DNA from: a virus | DNA length: 64,000 bases | Virus record (IMG/VR): IMGVR_UViG_3300017767_002783 | Coordinates: 1-64,000 of that record | Strand: one strand, 5' to 3' | Shown: positions 26,301 through 35,004 of the stretch, one piece after another | Position numbering within the stretch: position 1 is the first letter of the stretch | How the letters are laid out: each line of letters opens with the position of its first letter | Notes under the pieces: model-generated | What the model was told of the DNA's origin: nothing | Seen by the model: only the letters and a program-made list of their open reading frames with translations | Database searches by the model: none | Translations under genes and position numbers: made by a program

Positions 26301-28156
26301 TGAAAGTAGCAGATTATATAATAAACCATCTATCCGATATAGGGGTAAAAGAAATATTCGTTGTGTATGGACACGCTAACGGAGATTTAGTTGATGGATT
26401 TACGAGAAATGATAACATACGATACATAGCAACTATGCACGAACAAGGTGGTGGTTTTGCTGCCGAAGGTTATTCAAAAGTTAGTGGTGATATAGGAGTT
26501 GCAATGTCTACAAGTGGTCCTGGTGGAATGAATCTTGTCACACCAATCGGAAATTGTTTTTACGATAGTGTTCCGTGTTTATTTATAACTGGTCAAATTA
26601 ATTCTCAGTTTATGAGACCTAATGAAAGTATCAGACAGATAGGATTTCAAGAGACAGATATAGTTGGAATAGTAGAACCTATTACAAAATATGCAAAGAT
26701 GATAACAGATAAAAATGATGTTAAGTATGAACTTGAATATGCTATACATAAAGCAAAAGAAGGTCGTCCTGGTCCTGTATTGTTAGATATACCATTAAAT
26801 ATTCAAAAACAAGATATAGAAGATGTTGATAGTTTGGTTGGATTTGAAGATACGGTTGGGGATACATATAATGTTTCTAAAATTGAGGAACAAGTTGATA
26901 ACTTCATTAAAGATTTTAAAAATAGTGAAAGACCTTGTTTGATGATTGGTGGTGGAGTTAGATTAAGTGGTGCCATTGATGAATTATTACAACTCGGTAA
27001 AACTTTAAAGATTCCTATGTTTCCAACTTGGAACGCACTTGATGTTGTATGTGATGATTATGAATATTTTGGTGGTAGGATTGGAACTTATGGTGGAAAA
27101 GGAAGAAACTTTGGAATCCAAAATTCTGATTTATTATTAGCAATAGGTAGTAGGATATCAGGTAGAATTACTGGTGGTAACATACATAGTTTTGCTAGAA
27201 ATGCTAAAAAATATACGGTAGATGTTGATATACCTGGATTACAAAAGAAACTACAGCAAGTTCCATTTGATGAATGTATTTACTCAGATGCAAAATTATT
27301 TATTAATATTTTACAGAAAAAGTTATTAATTTTAGAGAGAACGGAAACTTTACCTGATTTTACTTGGTGGGTAGATAGAGTAAAAGGTTGGAGAGATAAA
27401 TATGATCCTGTAACAAAGGATATGTTTAAACCAACCAAGTATGTACATCCATATGCATTTACTCGTATTCTATCAGAAGAAATGAAAAGTAATGATATAT
27501 TCTGTGGTGATTGTGGGGGTAACATTGTGGTTACTAATCACGCATTTGAAACAAAAACTGGTCAAAGATACTTTACAAATAATGGAAACTCACCTATGGG
27601 ATTCTCGTTTGCTGGTGGACTTGGAGCAGCAGTAGCAGCAGATAAATCACAAAATGTAGTTTGTGTGATTGGTGATGGTGGATTCAATATGAATATACAA
27701 GAACTACAAACTTTATTAAATTATGACATTCCCTTAAAAACTATCATTATGAATAATCATATTTATGGTATAACTAAGGCATTCCAAGAAACTAATTTTG
27801 AGGGTAGGATGGAAGCATGTGGGCCTATAGGATACAATCCACCAAACTTTAAAGATATTGTTGAGGCGTATAAAATACCTACGATGATAGTGGACGATGG
27901 TTCAGATTATGAAAAAGTCCGAGAACAGATTAGAGAGTTTTTGAATCACGAAGGTCCTATTGTTATGGATTTAAATTGTCATGAATATCATAATTATAAT
28001 CCAAAGATAATCGGTTGGGAAACACCAATCGAGGATATGTATCCTTATTTAGAGGAAGATGAGTTCAGTTCAAATATGTATATTGAACCAATCAAATATC
28101 AAAATGGAAGATTTTATCCATCCAATACGAATGATGAAGAATGGGGTAATGATTAA
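26300..28156 (+). CDS. ThDP-dependent carboligase of the acetolactate synthase family
   Basis: 618 residues, TAATG overlap with panB. The pyrimidine domain carries the catalytic Glu in MHEQGGGFAAEGY (Glu48); the middle domain contains LMIGGGVRLSGAI; the PP domain has VCVIGDGGFNMNIQEL and IIMNNHIYGITKAF (the G-D-G ... N-N ThDP/Mg motif). Length and domain order match acetolactate synthase, acetohydroxyacid-type ligases and YerE, the flavin-type enzyme that adds a two-carbon unit from pyruvate to a 4-keto sugar in yersiniose formation. No regulatory small subunit is nearby. Next to a ColD-like dehydratase, a YerE-like role in branching a keto sugar is attractive but inferred. Confidence 0.78.
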   Translation: MKVADYIINHLSDIGVKEIFVVYGHANGDLVDGFTRNDNIRYIATMHEQGGGFAAEGYSKVSGDIGVAMSTSGPGGMNLVTPIGNCFYDSVPCLFITGQINSQFMRPNESIRQIGFQETDIVGIVEPITKYAKMITDKNDVKYELEYAIHKAKEGRPGPVLLDIPLNIQKQDIEDVDSLVGFEDTVGDTYNVSKIEEQVDNFIKDFKNSERPCLMIGGGVRLSGAIDELLQLGKTLKIPMFPTWNALDVVCDDYEYFGGRIGTYGGKGRNFGIQNSDLLLAIGSRISGRITGGNIHSFARNAKKYTVDVDIPGLQKKLQQVPFDECIYSDAKLFINILQKKLLILERTETLPDFTWWVDRVKGWRDKYDPVTKDMFKPTKYVHPYAFTRILSEEMKSNDIFCGDCGGNIVVTNHAFETKTGQRYFTNNGNSPMGFSFAGGLGAAVAADKSQNVVCVIGDGGFNMNIQELQTLLNYDIPLKTIIMNNHIYGITKAFQETNFEGRMEACGPIGYNPPNFKDIVEAYKIPTMIVDDGSDYEKVREQIREFLNHEGPIVMDLNCHEYHNYNPKIIGWETPIEDMYPYLEEDEFSSNMYIEPIKYQNGRFYPSNTNDEEWGND

Positions 28157-29340
28157 TGTTTAAATGGCAACTTATAAACGATAGTATAACTCAAGAAGAT
28201 AAACAACAACTTATTGATTACATCAGTATCGATAATGCAAGATTTACTCAAGGAAGTAAAGTAAAAGAGTTTGAAAATGTTTGGTCGGAATGGTTAGATG
28301 TGAAACATAGTGTTTTTGTAAATTCAGGAGCCTCAGCAAATTACATAATGGTTTCTATTATGAAAGAAATGAGGGGAGTTGGTGAAGTTATAGTTCCAAC
28401 TTTAGGTTGGGTGAGTGATGTATCACCTATCGTGAATCTTGGATTAAAGCCAGTTTTTGTAGATGTTTCTTTGGAAACCTTTTCTACTGATTTAGAAAAG
28501 ATAAAATCTTTGGTAAATAAAAATACAATTGGAGTTACACTTGTTCATTGTTTGGGTTTCAACGCAATAACACACGAGTTGGTAAAATATTGTAAGGACA
28601 ATGATTTATTCTTAATTGAGGATTGTTGTGAATCTCATGGTGCAACATACGAAGGTAATAAAATAGGAACTTTTGGTGATGTGTCTAATTTTTCATTTTA
28701 TTTTGGACACCACATGACAACAATCGAAGGTGGTATGGTTTGTACAAATGATGATGAAATATATCAATATGCAAAAATGTTTCGTTCACACGGAATGACT
28801 CGATTGGATTATTTACAAAATGATGAATTGGGAAGAAAATTACAAAAAAAATACGAAATATCACATCCTGATTTAAACCCACTTTTTACTTTTGCAGTAC
28901 CAGGTTATAATATGAGAAATCAAGAATTAAATGCAATACTTGGTTTATCTCAAATAAAAAGATTAGATTATAATATAGATAAACGAGTAGATAATTTATA
29001 TCTTTGGTTAGGTAAATTAGATTCGTCTGTGTTCAAAACTGATTATCAAACAGATGGAAATAGTAATTTTGCACTACCATTAATAGTTTTAAACAATGAT
29101 AAAGACAGATTTATTAGAGTATGTGATATATTAGAAGATAACCAAGTAGAATACAGAGTAGGAACTGCTGGTGGTGGTAATCAGGCTAAACAACCATATT
29201 TAGAAAAATATGATTACTATGCTGGTGATTTACCAAATTCTGATTACATACATCAGTTTGGATTGTATGTTGGGAATCATCCTGAATTAAAAGAAAATCA
29301 AATAATAGAATTATGTACTAAATTAAATGAGGAGTCATAA
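28156..29340 (+). CDS. DegT/DnrJ-family PLP enzyme with His at the lysine position (ColD/E1-type 3-dehydratase-like)
   Basis: 394 residues. VNSGASANYIM binds the PLP phosphate, LFLIEDCCESHGATYEG holds the Asp that contacts the pyridine nitrogen, and FSFYFGHHMTTIEGGMV replaces the Schiff-base lysine with His185. In the sugar aminotransferase family this exchange marks 3-dehydratases such as ColD (GDP-4-keto-6-deoxymannose 3-dehydratase) and the E1/RfbH dehydrases of 3,6-dideoxysugar synthesis, which deoxygenate C3 instead of aminating. Combined with the dehydratase at 18500 it predicts a GDP-linked 3,6-dideoxy-4-keto sugar. RfbH/E1 also bind a [2Fe-2S] cluster; no such Cys set is seen, favouring ColD. 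Confidence 0.75.
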   Translation: MFKWQLINDSITQEDKQQLIDYISIDNARFTQGSKVKEFENVWSEWLDVKHSVFVNSGASANYIMVSIMKEMRGVGEVIVPTLGWVSDVSPIVNLGLKPVFVDVSLETFSTDLEKIKSLVNKNTIGVTLVHCLGFNAITHELVKYCKDNDLFLIEDCCESHGATYEGNKIGTFGDVSNFSFYFGHHMTTIEGGMVCTNDDEIYQYAKMFRSHGMTRLDYLQNDELGRKLQKKYEISHPDLNPLFTFAVPGYNMRNQELNAILGLSQIKRLDYNIDKRVDNLYLWLGKLDSSVFKTDYQTDGNSNFALPLIVLNNDKDRFIRVCDILEDNQVEYRVGTAGGGNQAKQPYLEKYDYYAGDLPNSDYIHQFGLYVGNHPELKENQIIELCTKLNEES

Positions 29341-30291
29341 ATGTTTTATAAAGATAAAAAAATTGTTGTAACGGGTGGAAGTGGTTTCGTAGGAACAAAC
29401 TTTATACTTGAACTACTTGAAAGAGGTGCCGATGTTACCACTCACACTCATGTTAGACCTATGGAAATAGAAGATGATAGAATTAAAGTTATAGAAAATA
29501 TAGATTTATTTAAACTTGAAGATTGTATTAAACTATTAGAAGGTGCTGACTATGTTATTCATTGTGGTGGTTACATAACAAATCCATCAGAAGTAAGAAC
29601 TAATGTTCAAGTATTGTTACATAACATTAATAGTACTGCAAATGTTTTAGAGGCCGCAGCAAAATGTGAACTTAAAGGTTATTTGGATATAAATAGTTCT
29701 ACTGGTTATCCAGATAAACGATATCCAATTACAGAAGATGAATATTGGGATGAAGAACCACATGAATCTTACTTTGGTTATGGGTGGATGAGAAGGTATA
29801 GAGAAAAACTAATGGAGTTTGTAAGTGGATTTTCCAATTTAAAAATAGCCTTAGCAAGAGGAACTGCAATGTATGGGCCATTTGACAACTTTAATCCTAA
29901 AACTTGTCATGTAGTTCCTGCACTAATTAACAGAGTTTTAAGTGGTGAGGATCCGTTTGTGGTTTGGGGAACATCAGATGTTGTTAGGGATTTTTTATAT
30001 GTCAGAGATGTAGTTGATGGTGGATTGTTAGTTTTAGAAAAGGGAGAATCTATGAGACCATATAATGTTGGGGCTGGAACAGCAATTACAGTTGGTGATA
30101 TTGTAGATGCAGTTTTAAAGGCCACAAATAAAAATCCAAAAGTACAATATGATGAAACAAAACCAACCACGATACCTTTTAGAATGGTAAGTACCGAAAG
30201 AATTAAAGATGAACTTGGATTTGAACCAAAGTGGTCTTTTGAAGAAGGAATTAAAAAAACTGTGGATTGGTATGTTAACAATAGGAGTTGA
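29341..30291 (+). CDS. NAD(P)-dependent nucleotide-sugar epimerase/reductase (SDR)
   Basis: 316 residues, starting immediately after the preceding stop. IVVTGGSGFVGTNFILEL is the NAD loop, VIHCGGYITNPSE and INSSTGYPD the central strands, and the YxxxK position reads YGWMRRYREK with Arg in place of Lys. RGTAMYGPFDNFNP and WGTSDVVRDFLYVRDVV are standard later motifs. It resembles GDP-fucose synthase/ColC-type reductases. Position after the ColD-like gene suggests it reduces or epimerises the 3,6-dideoxy-4-keto (or branched) product. The Lys-to-Arg change may lower or alter activity. Confidence 0.68.
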   Translation: MFYKDKKIVVTGGSGFVGTNFILELLERGADVTTHTHVRPMEIEDDRIKVIENIDLFKLEDCIKLLEGADYVIHCGGYITNPSEVRTNVQVLLHNINSTANVLEAAAKCELKGYLDINSSTGYPDKRYPITEDEYWDEEPHESYFGYGWMRRYREKLMEFVSGFSNLKIALARGTAMYGPFDNFNPKTCHVVPALINRVLSGEDPFVVWGTSDVVRDFLYVRDVVDGGLLVLEKGESMRPYNVGAGTAITVGDIVDAVLKATNKNPKVQYDETKPTTIPFRMVSTERIKDELGFEPKWSFEEGIKKTVDWYVNNRS

Positions 30292-31627
30292 TAAATTTTC
30301 AGATGAAGGCCCACCAAGAGTAACTACACAAGGAAGATTCACACCGATAGATAATTGTATTGAGTATAAATCATTTGACTACTTCCCTTGTGATTCTGGT
30401 TTTGTAATTGGTGAATATTTTGAAAATCAAGATGTAGATATTAAATTAGTATCGAAAATAAAAAATGAAAAATATGTATATCCTGTATGTGTGAGAAATT
30501 TTGGACATTCGATAGGTATAGATATTTGGTCTAATAAGGATGTCAACACATCATTTTTAGATTTTATTCCGAATACAACTTTAGAACATCTTCGTAATAA
30601 TCAAGCAAAATTATTAGTATATTATGGATATGAAGAAGATTCTATACATGGTGATTCTTTATTTAGATTGTATGATGAGTTTGTAAAAAAACTATTAAAA
30701 AAAGAAATACCATTAAAAAATGTAATATATAGTGATGCTAATGTATTGTTGAATGAAGAATCAGATATTAATGATATTAAAATGGTAGTTTCTAATTATT
30801 GTACTAATACCGTTGATAGATTTAATAACGAACATAAAAATAATTTATATCATGGTGGACATTCAAGAAGTATAGAAAATAGAGAAAAATGGGAAGATGG
30901 TGAGAATAATGTAAGAAGTAAATATTTTTTATGCTATAACAGACTTCCCAAAGAACATAGAGCATTAGTAGTTTTATCTTTAGATATCAATAATAATTTA
31001 GATAAAGGTATAGTATCATTTCCTGATTATGGTATGAGTAGTTGGGATGTTGTTGACAAAGAGGAAGATTATTTAAAGTCGCAACATTACGGATATCTTT
31101 TAAATGATAAAGAGGTAGAAAGTAAGTACGAAAATGGGGCCGATGATCTCAAGAAAAAACTACCTTTAGTTTTAGATAAAAAAGATTTTACAGTATGTCA
31201 TTCAGTTATTAATAATATTATTCCACATTATTTAGATACATATTTTACTATATGTACAGAATCACATTTTGAAACACGAGAGAAAAATGGTAATTCAATA
31301 GGATTTACAGAAAAGACTTGGAAACCTATTCTCAATTTTCATCCGTTTGTTTATGTAGGTAACGCTGGTAGTTTGAAAAAATTAAAGGAATATGGTTTTA
31401 AAACATTTGAACCTTTTATTGATGAGTCATATGATAACATTGATGATACAGGACAAAGATTTCTGGCTATAGAAAAAGAGATTAATAAATTATGTGAGAA
31501 ATCATTAGAAGAATTACATGAATGGTATTGGTCAATAAAAGATATATTGAAACACAATTATAAGCACTTTTATAAAGTATACTCGGTGGAACAACGAAAT
31601 AATTTTTTAAATGAAATATCCATATAG
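30272..31627 (+). CDS. Glycosyltransferase-like protein, paralogue family A (copy 6)
   Basis: 451 residues from the ATG at 30272; an earlier in-frame ATG at 30209 would overlap the SDR gene by 83 bases, and neither has a clear ribosome-binding site, so the start is uncertain. FTEKTWKPILNFHPFVYVG (Glu near residue 347), LKEYGFKTFEPFIDESYD, EINKLCEKSLEELHEWYWS and LKHNYKHFYK form the family block; KYFLCYNRLPKEHRALV is the L-C-x-N segment. Overlaps the next copy. Confidence 0.6.
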   Translation: MLTIGVDKFSDEGPPRVTTQGRFTPIDNCIEYKSFDYFPCDSGFVIGEYFENQDVDIKLVSKIKNEKYVYPVCVRNFGHSIGIDIWSNKDVNTSFLDFIPNTTLEHLRNNQAKLLVYYGYEEDSIHGDSLFRLYDEFVKKLLKKEIPLKNVIYSDANVLLNEESDINDIKMVVSNYCTNTVDRFNNEHKNNLYHGGHSRSIENREKWEDGENNVRSKYFLCYNRLPKEHRALVVLSLDINNNLDKGIVSFPDYGMSSWDVVDKEEDYLKSQHYGYLLNDKEVESKYENGADDLKKKLPLVLDKKDFTVCHSVINNIIPHYLDTYFTICTESHFETREKNGNSIGFTEKTWKPILNFHPFVYVGNAGSLKKLKEYGFKTFEPFIDESYDNIDDTGQRFLAIEKEINKLCEKSLEELHEWYWSIKDILKHNYKHFYKVYSVEQRNNFLNEISI

Positions 31628-33080
31628 ACAATTTATACCTAAAGATTGTAGTTTAGAACCTTGTGTAAATTGGGAAATACATTACAAAACTAATAATCCA
31701 TTTTTCGAAAATCCTATAACGAAATATGAAGATTTAAGTGATGAATATACAAATTTATTTTTTGTTAATATTCCGCCTTGGAATTTTGTAACTAAATCTA
31801 TTGATTTTGATTGGTCTAATTACGAAAGAGTAAAAGATTTAGTAAACCAAAATAAATTAATATTGATATTAGATAGAAGAACTGAGCAAGTTTTACTTAC
31901 GGTTCGTATTTACCTATTTGATTTATTTGAGAAAAGGGGATTTAACACGGATAATATTTATATTTTTGATGGTAATATTAATTTCAAAATAAAAGATAAA
32001 GGAAATTGTTCGTTACCACTTGAAAATAATTTAACAATTGATTGGGCACCATATAGATATTCAGAATGTTATTTGAAAATGTTTGATGATGTAGTTCCAT
32101 ACGATGAAAATCAAACTAATTATTTAACAAAGTATAGAAAGCCATTTAAGTATGTGACATTCAATGGTACATTACATCCATACCGAGCTGGATTAATTGC
32201 ATATTTACTTCAACATAAACTTGATGAATATGGTTTAATATCTTGTGGTTCTTGTAAAGACCAACCAGACGAACTTGAAGATTTTATATATGAGTTTTTT
32301 GGTGTATTAAATTTAACAATATCTCAAGAAGAAGTCAAGGATTTTTTATCAAAACTTCCTTTGTTATTAGACAAAGGTGCAACACATTCAAAACACGCTG
32401 ATATCGATGAGGCACAATTATCACATATAACACATAAAGATTTTATTTTACCAAAAAATATAAAAAGAGTTTGGGAAAAATATGATTTGAGTGATGAGAA
32501 AATAGTTGATGAGATAGATAACATAGATGAAAAACGAATTGTTCAACAATGGTTTGCTGGAAAAGATGCTGAATATCGACACGATAGAACAATTCAAAAA
32601 TTTGGTTATGCACCATATGGTGGTTCAATAGTAGAAAATACTCCAGGATATATAAATTATAAAAACTCTTATTTTTCAATTGTTACTGAAAGTCCACCGA
32701 TAGATTTTATTGAACACGATCCTTATCTTGACGATAATATACATAGTACTATTCATAAAAGTACAGACAAAACAATACAATCTTTGATGTTTCATCCGTG
32801 TATTTTTTATACAGCACCTTATCATTTAAAATATCTTAGGGGGCTGGGGTTTAAAACTTTTCCTGAATTGTTTGACGAGAGTTATGATGAAATAGAAGAT
32901 TATGTAGAAAGGATTAAATTTGTAACATTAGAAGTACATAGAGTAATTAATATGTCATTTGATGAGTTACATGATATTTATATACAGTTATTACCAACAA
33001 TTAAACACAATCAATCAGTTATGGAAAAAATTGACAAAGAACAGATAGTTTTAAATTCGTTACAGGAAATTAAAGTATGA
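31611..33080 (+). CDS. Glycosyltransferase-like protein, paralogue family A (copy 7, Glu-to-Asp in E-K motif)
   Basis: 489 residues, the longest single-domain member. The E-K motif reads STDKTIQSLMFHPCIFYTAP, with Asp replacing the Glu that every other copy keeps. LRGLGFKTFPELFDESYD and TIKHNQSVMEKIDKE follow as usual. FKYVTFNGTLHPYRAGL replaces the L-C-x-N-x-x-x-x-H-R element. A long insertion (about residues 265-350) rich in charged residues precedes the SYFSIVTESPP element. The Asp change may alter donor binding. Start ATG overlaps the previous gene by 17 bases. Confidence 0.58.
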   Translation: MKYPYRQFIPKDCSLEPCVNWEIHYKTNNPFFENPITKYEDLSDEYTNLFFVNIPPWNFVTKSIDFDWSNYERVKDLVNQNKLILILDRRTEQVLLTVRIYLFDLFEKRGFNTDNIYIFDGNINFKIKDKGNCSLPLENNLTIDWAPYRYSECYLKMFDDVVPYDENQTNYLTKYRKPFKYVTFNGTLHPYRAGLIAYLLQHKLDEYGLISCGSCKDQPDELEDFIYEFFGVLNLTISQEEVKDFLSKLPLLLDKGATHSKHADIDEAQLSHITHKDFILPKNIKRVWEKYDLSDEKIVDEIDNIDEKRIVQQWFAGKDAEYRHDRTIQKFGYAPYGGSIVENTPGYINYKNSYFSIVTESPPIDFIEHDPYLDDNIHSTIHKSTDKTIQSLMFHPCIFYTAPYHLKYLRGLGFKTFPELFDESYDEIEDYVERIKFVTLEVHRVINMSFDELHDIYIQLLPTIKHNQSVMEKIDKEQIVLNSLQEIKV

Positions 33081-34198
33081 TTTTACATAAACCTTGGCCA
33101 GACGGATGGAACTATGGTGGAGTCGAAGTAATTAATAATTATTTTGAAAGACATTATGATAAGAAATTTGTAATCATACAATTTCCTTGGCCGTGTTATG
33201 ACCAAGAGGAATATTGGAAATGTAGTTTTAAAGATAATTCTAATCATTCATCTTGGGTTAGTGCAAAACAGGCCTTATTAGAAGTTGAATTTGATTATCT
33301 TGTAATATATGAACCTGTGGAGTGGATGTTTCATAAAGATACCATTAAAGATTATTACAATTTTTTTAAGTGGTGTAACATACCAATGGAAAAAATAATA
33401 TATCAAGGGCCAAATCATGGAATGTATAAATACTATGACCACATCAATCTTGATAAGAAAATGAGATTTAATAGTGTTTCCTTTAACCATTGTTTAATAT
33501 CATCTTTGGATACTCATAAGAATACACTTAACGATTATACAGAAGAAGTAAAATTTGACGGAAGTAAATTATTTATCTGTCCTATGAGTAGTAAAGGAGA
33601 TCATCGTGAATTATTATATTATAAATTAAAAGAAAATAATTTGTTAAAGGATGGTCATGTTTCTGCAAGATGGAAAGAAGTTTATCTTGATGATTTGGGA
33701 TTGGGCCCACACCGTGGTATCCATCAACAAGAAACATCACATTTAAGTTCAGTTCATTCCATACTTCCTTATTATAAAGATGCATTTTGTAGTGTAGTTA
33801 CAGAATCAGAATATCATAAATTTAATATAAGATTTACAGAAAAATTTTATTTTCCAATAATGTACAATCAACCATTTATGGTTTTGGGTTCACCAAGTCT
33901 ATTAAAGTGGATTAAAAAATATGGATTTGAAACTTTTCCTGAATTGTTTGATGAGAGTTATGATGAAGAAAATGATTTGAAAAAACGGACAGAAATTATT
34001 ATAGATAATTTAAAAAAACTACAAGACAAGTCAAATCAAGAATTACAAGATTTATTAGAAATGGTTAAACCTAAGATTATTCACAATAAAAAAATATTAA
34101 AAAAATACGCAAATTGTAATATAAATCAACATTCCTATACTGAATTACTCAATGTTATGAAGTTGGCAATGGATGAACAAATTAGGAATGTGTTATGA
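33077..34198 (+). CDS. Glycosyltransferase-like protein, paralogue family A (copy 8)
   Basis: 373 residues, ATGA overlaps at both ends. AFCSVVTESEYHK, FTEKFYFPIMYNQPFMVLG (Glu near residue 254), IKKYGFETFPELFDESYD and KIIHNKKILKKY carry the C-terminal block; KLFICPMSSKGDHRELL is the equivalent of the L-C-x-N segment. The N-terminal part (WNYGGVEVINNYFERHYD) recalls the opening loop of some GT-B enzymes. Specific donor and acceptor unknown. Confidence 0.58.
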   Translation: MILHKPWPDGWNYGGVEVINNYFERHYDKKFVIIQFPWPCYDQEEYWKCSFKDNSNHSSWVSAKQALLEVEFDYLVIYEPVEWMFHKDTIKDYYNFFKWCNIPMEKIIYQGPNHGMYKYYDHINLDKKMRFNSVSFNHCLISSLDTHKNTLNDYTEEVKFDGSKLFICPMSSKGDHRELLYYKLKENNLLKDGHVSARWKEVYLDDLGLGPHRGIHQQETSHLSSVHSILPYYKDAFCSVVTESEYHKFNIRFTEKFYFPIMYNQPFMVLGSPSLLKWIKKYGFETFPELFDESYDEENDLKKRTEIIIDNLKKLQDKSNQELQDLLEMVKPKIIHNKKILKKYANCNINQHSYTELLNVMKLAMDEQIRNVL

Positions 34199-35004
34199 AA
34201 TATTTATATACAAATGGTTGTAGCTTTGTTTGGGGAGATGAATTACAAAATCCAAATGATAGTAATTGGCAATTTACCCATCGATGGAGTAAAGTACTTT
34301 CAGATAAAATGGGAGTTGAAGAAATAAACCATTCACAAAATGGAAGTTCTAATAATAGAATTTATAGGACAACAAAAGATTGGATTTTTAATAATAAAGA
34401 TAAGTTGAAAGATACTTTTATAGTTTTAGGTTGGTCACAATCGGTAAGAACAGAAAGGTATAATGATATTGCTAATATGTATGAATCAATAAATTTTGCT
34501 GTTCAACCAGAATATATGTCTGCTTCCAATAATAATGGAATGGATGCTAGTGGAGATCCCGCAGGTAATAAAGACCACGGCCCATTTTTAGGTATGTCAC
34601 CATCACAAAACTTTTGGGAACAATATGTAAAGTATTATTTTGATGATAATTATTTTAACGAAGAAACTGCCCTACGAGTATTTGCAATGCAACAATTATT
34701 AGAAAAATATAATATAAAATACTACTTTTATTTTTCTATGGAGAATAATGTATTACATCACATACAAGGTAATTATGAAAATTTGTATAACCTTGATAAA
34801 ATTTACCATCAATGTCAAGAAGATTGGATAATGGATGAGGTGAAAAAGAAAACAGGTGGTATTCTTGAGTGGGATAATAAAGTAAATACATTTAAAAATA
34901 CTAAGGGTGGATGGAGTGGATTTAATGGTTCACATCCTGATGAAAAATCACATTCATTATGGGCAGATTTTTTATATAAAGAATTTAGAAGGTTATACAA
35001 ATGA
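34195..35004 (+). CDS. SGNH-hydrolase-like protein, family B (copy 8)
   Basis: 269 residues. Block I YLYTNGCSFVWGDELQN combines the G-C-S variant with the W-G-D context of the G-D-S subgroup, linking the two subgroups. NHSQNGSSNNRIYRTTKDW, TFIVLGWSQSVRTERY and GSHPDEKSHSLWADFLY complete the SGNH pattern. Lies between two glycosyltransferase-like genes with four-base overlaps. Probably modifies acyl groups on the same glycan. Confidence 0.6.
   Translation: MKYLYTNGCSFVWGDELQNPNDSNWQFTHRWSKVLSDKMGVEEINHSQNGSSNNRIYRTTKDWIFNNKDKLKDTFIVLGWSQSVRTERYNDIANMYESINFAVQPEYMSASNNNGMDASGDPAGNKDHGPFLGMSPSQNFWEQYVKYYFDDNYFNEETALRVFAMQQLLEKYNIKYYFYFSMENNVLHHIQGNYENLYNLDKIYHQCQEDWIMDEVKKKTGGILEWDNKVNTFKNTKGGWSGFNGSHPDEKSHSLWADFLYKEFRRLYK

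Noticed and set aside
25374-29340. Phosphonate pathway (PEP mutase, phosphonopyruvate decarboxylase, AEP transaminase)
   Set aside because: The first gene has PanB motifs (VGDSCGM, HLGLTP) and not the EDK-x5-N-S of PEP mutase; the ThDP protein has acetolactate synthase architecture; the PLP enzyme has His for Lys.
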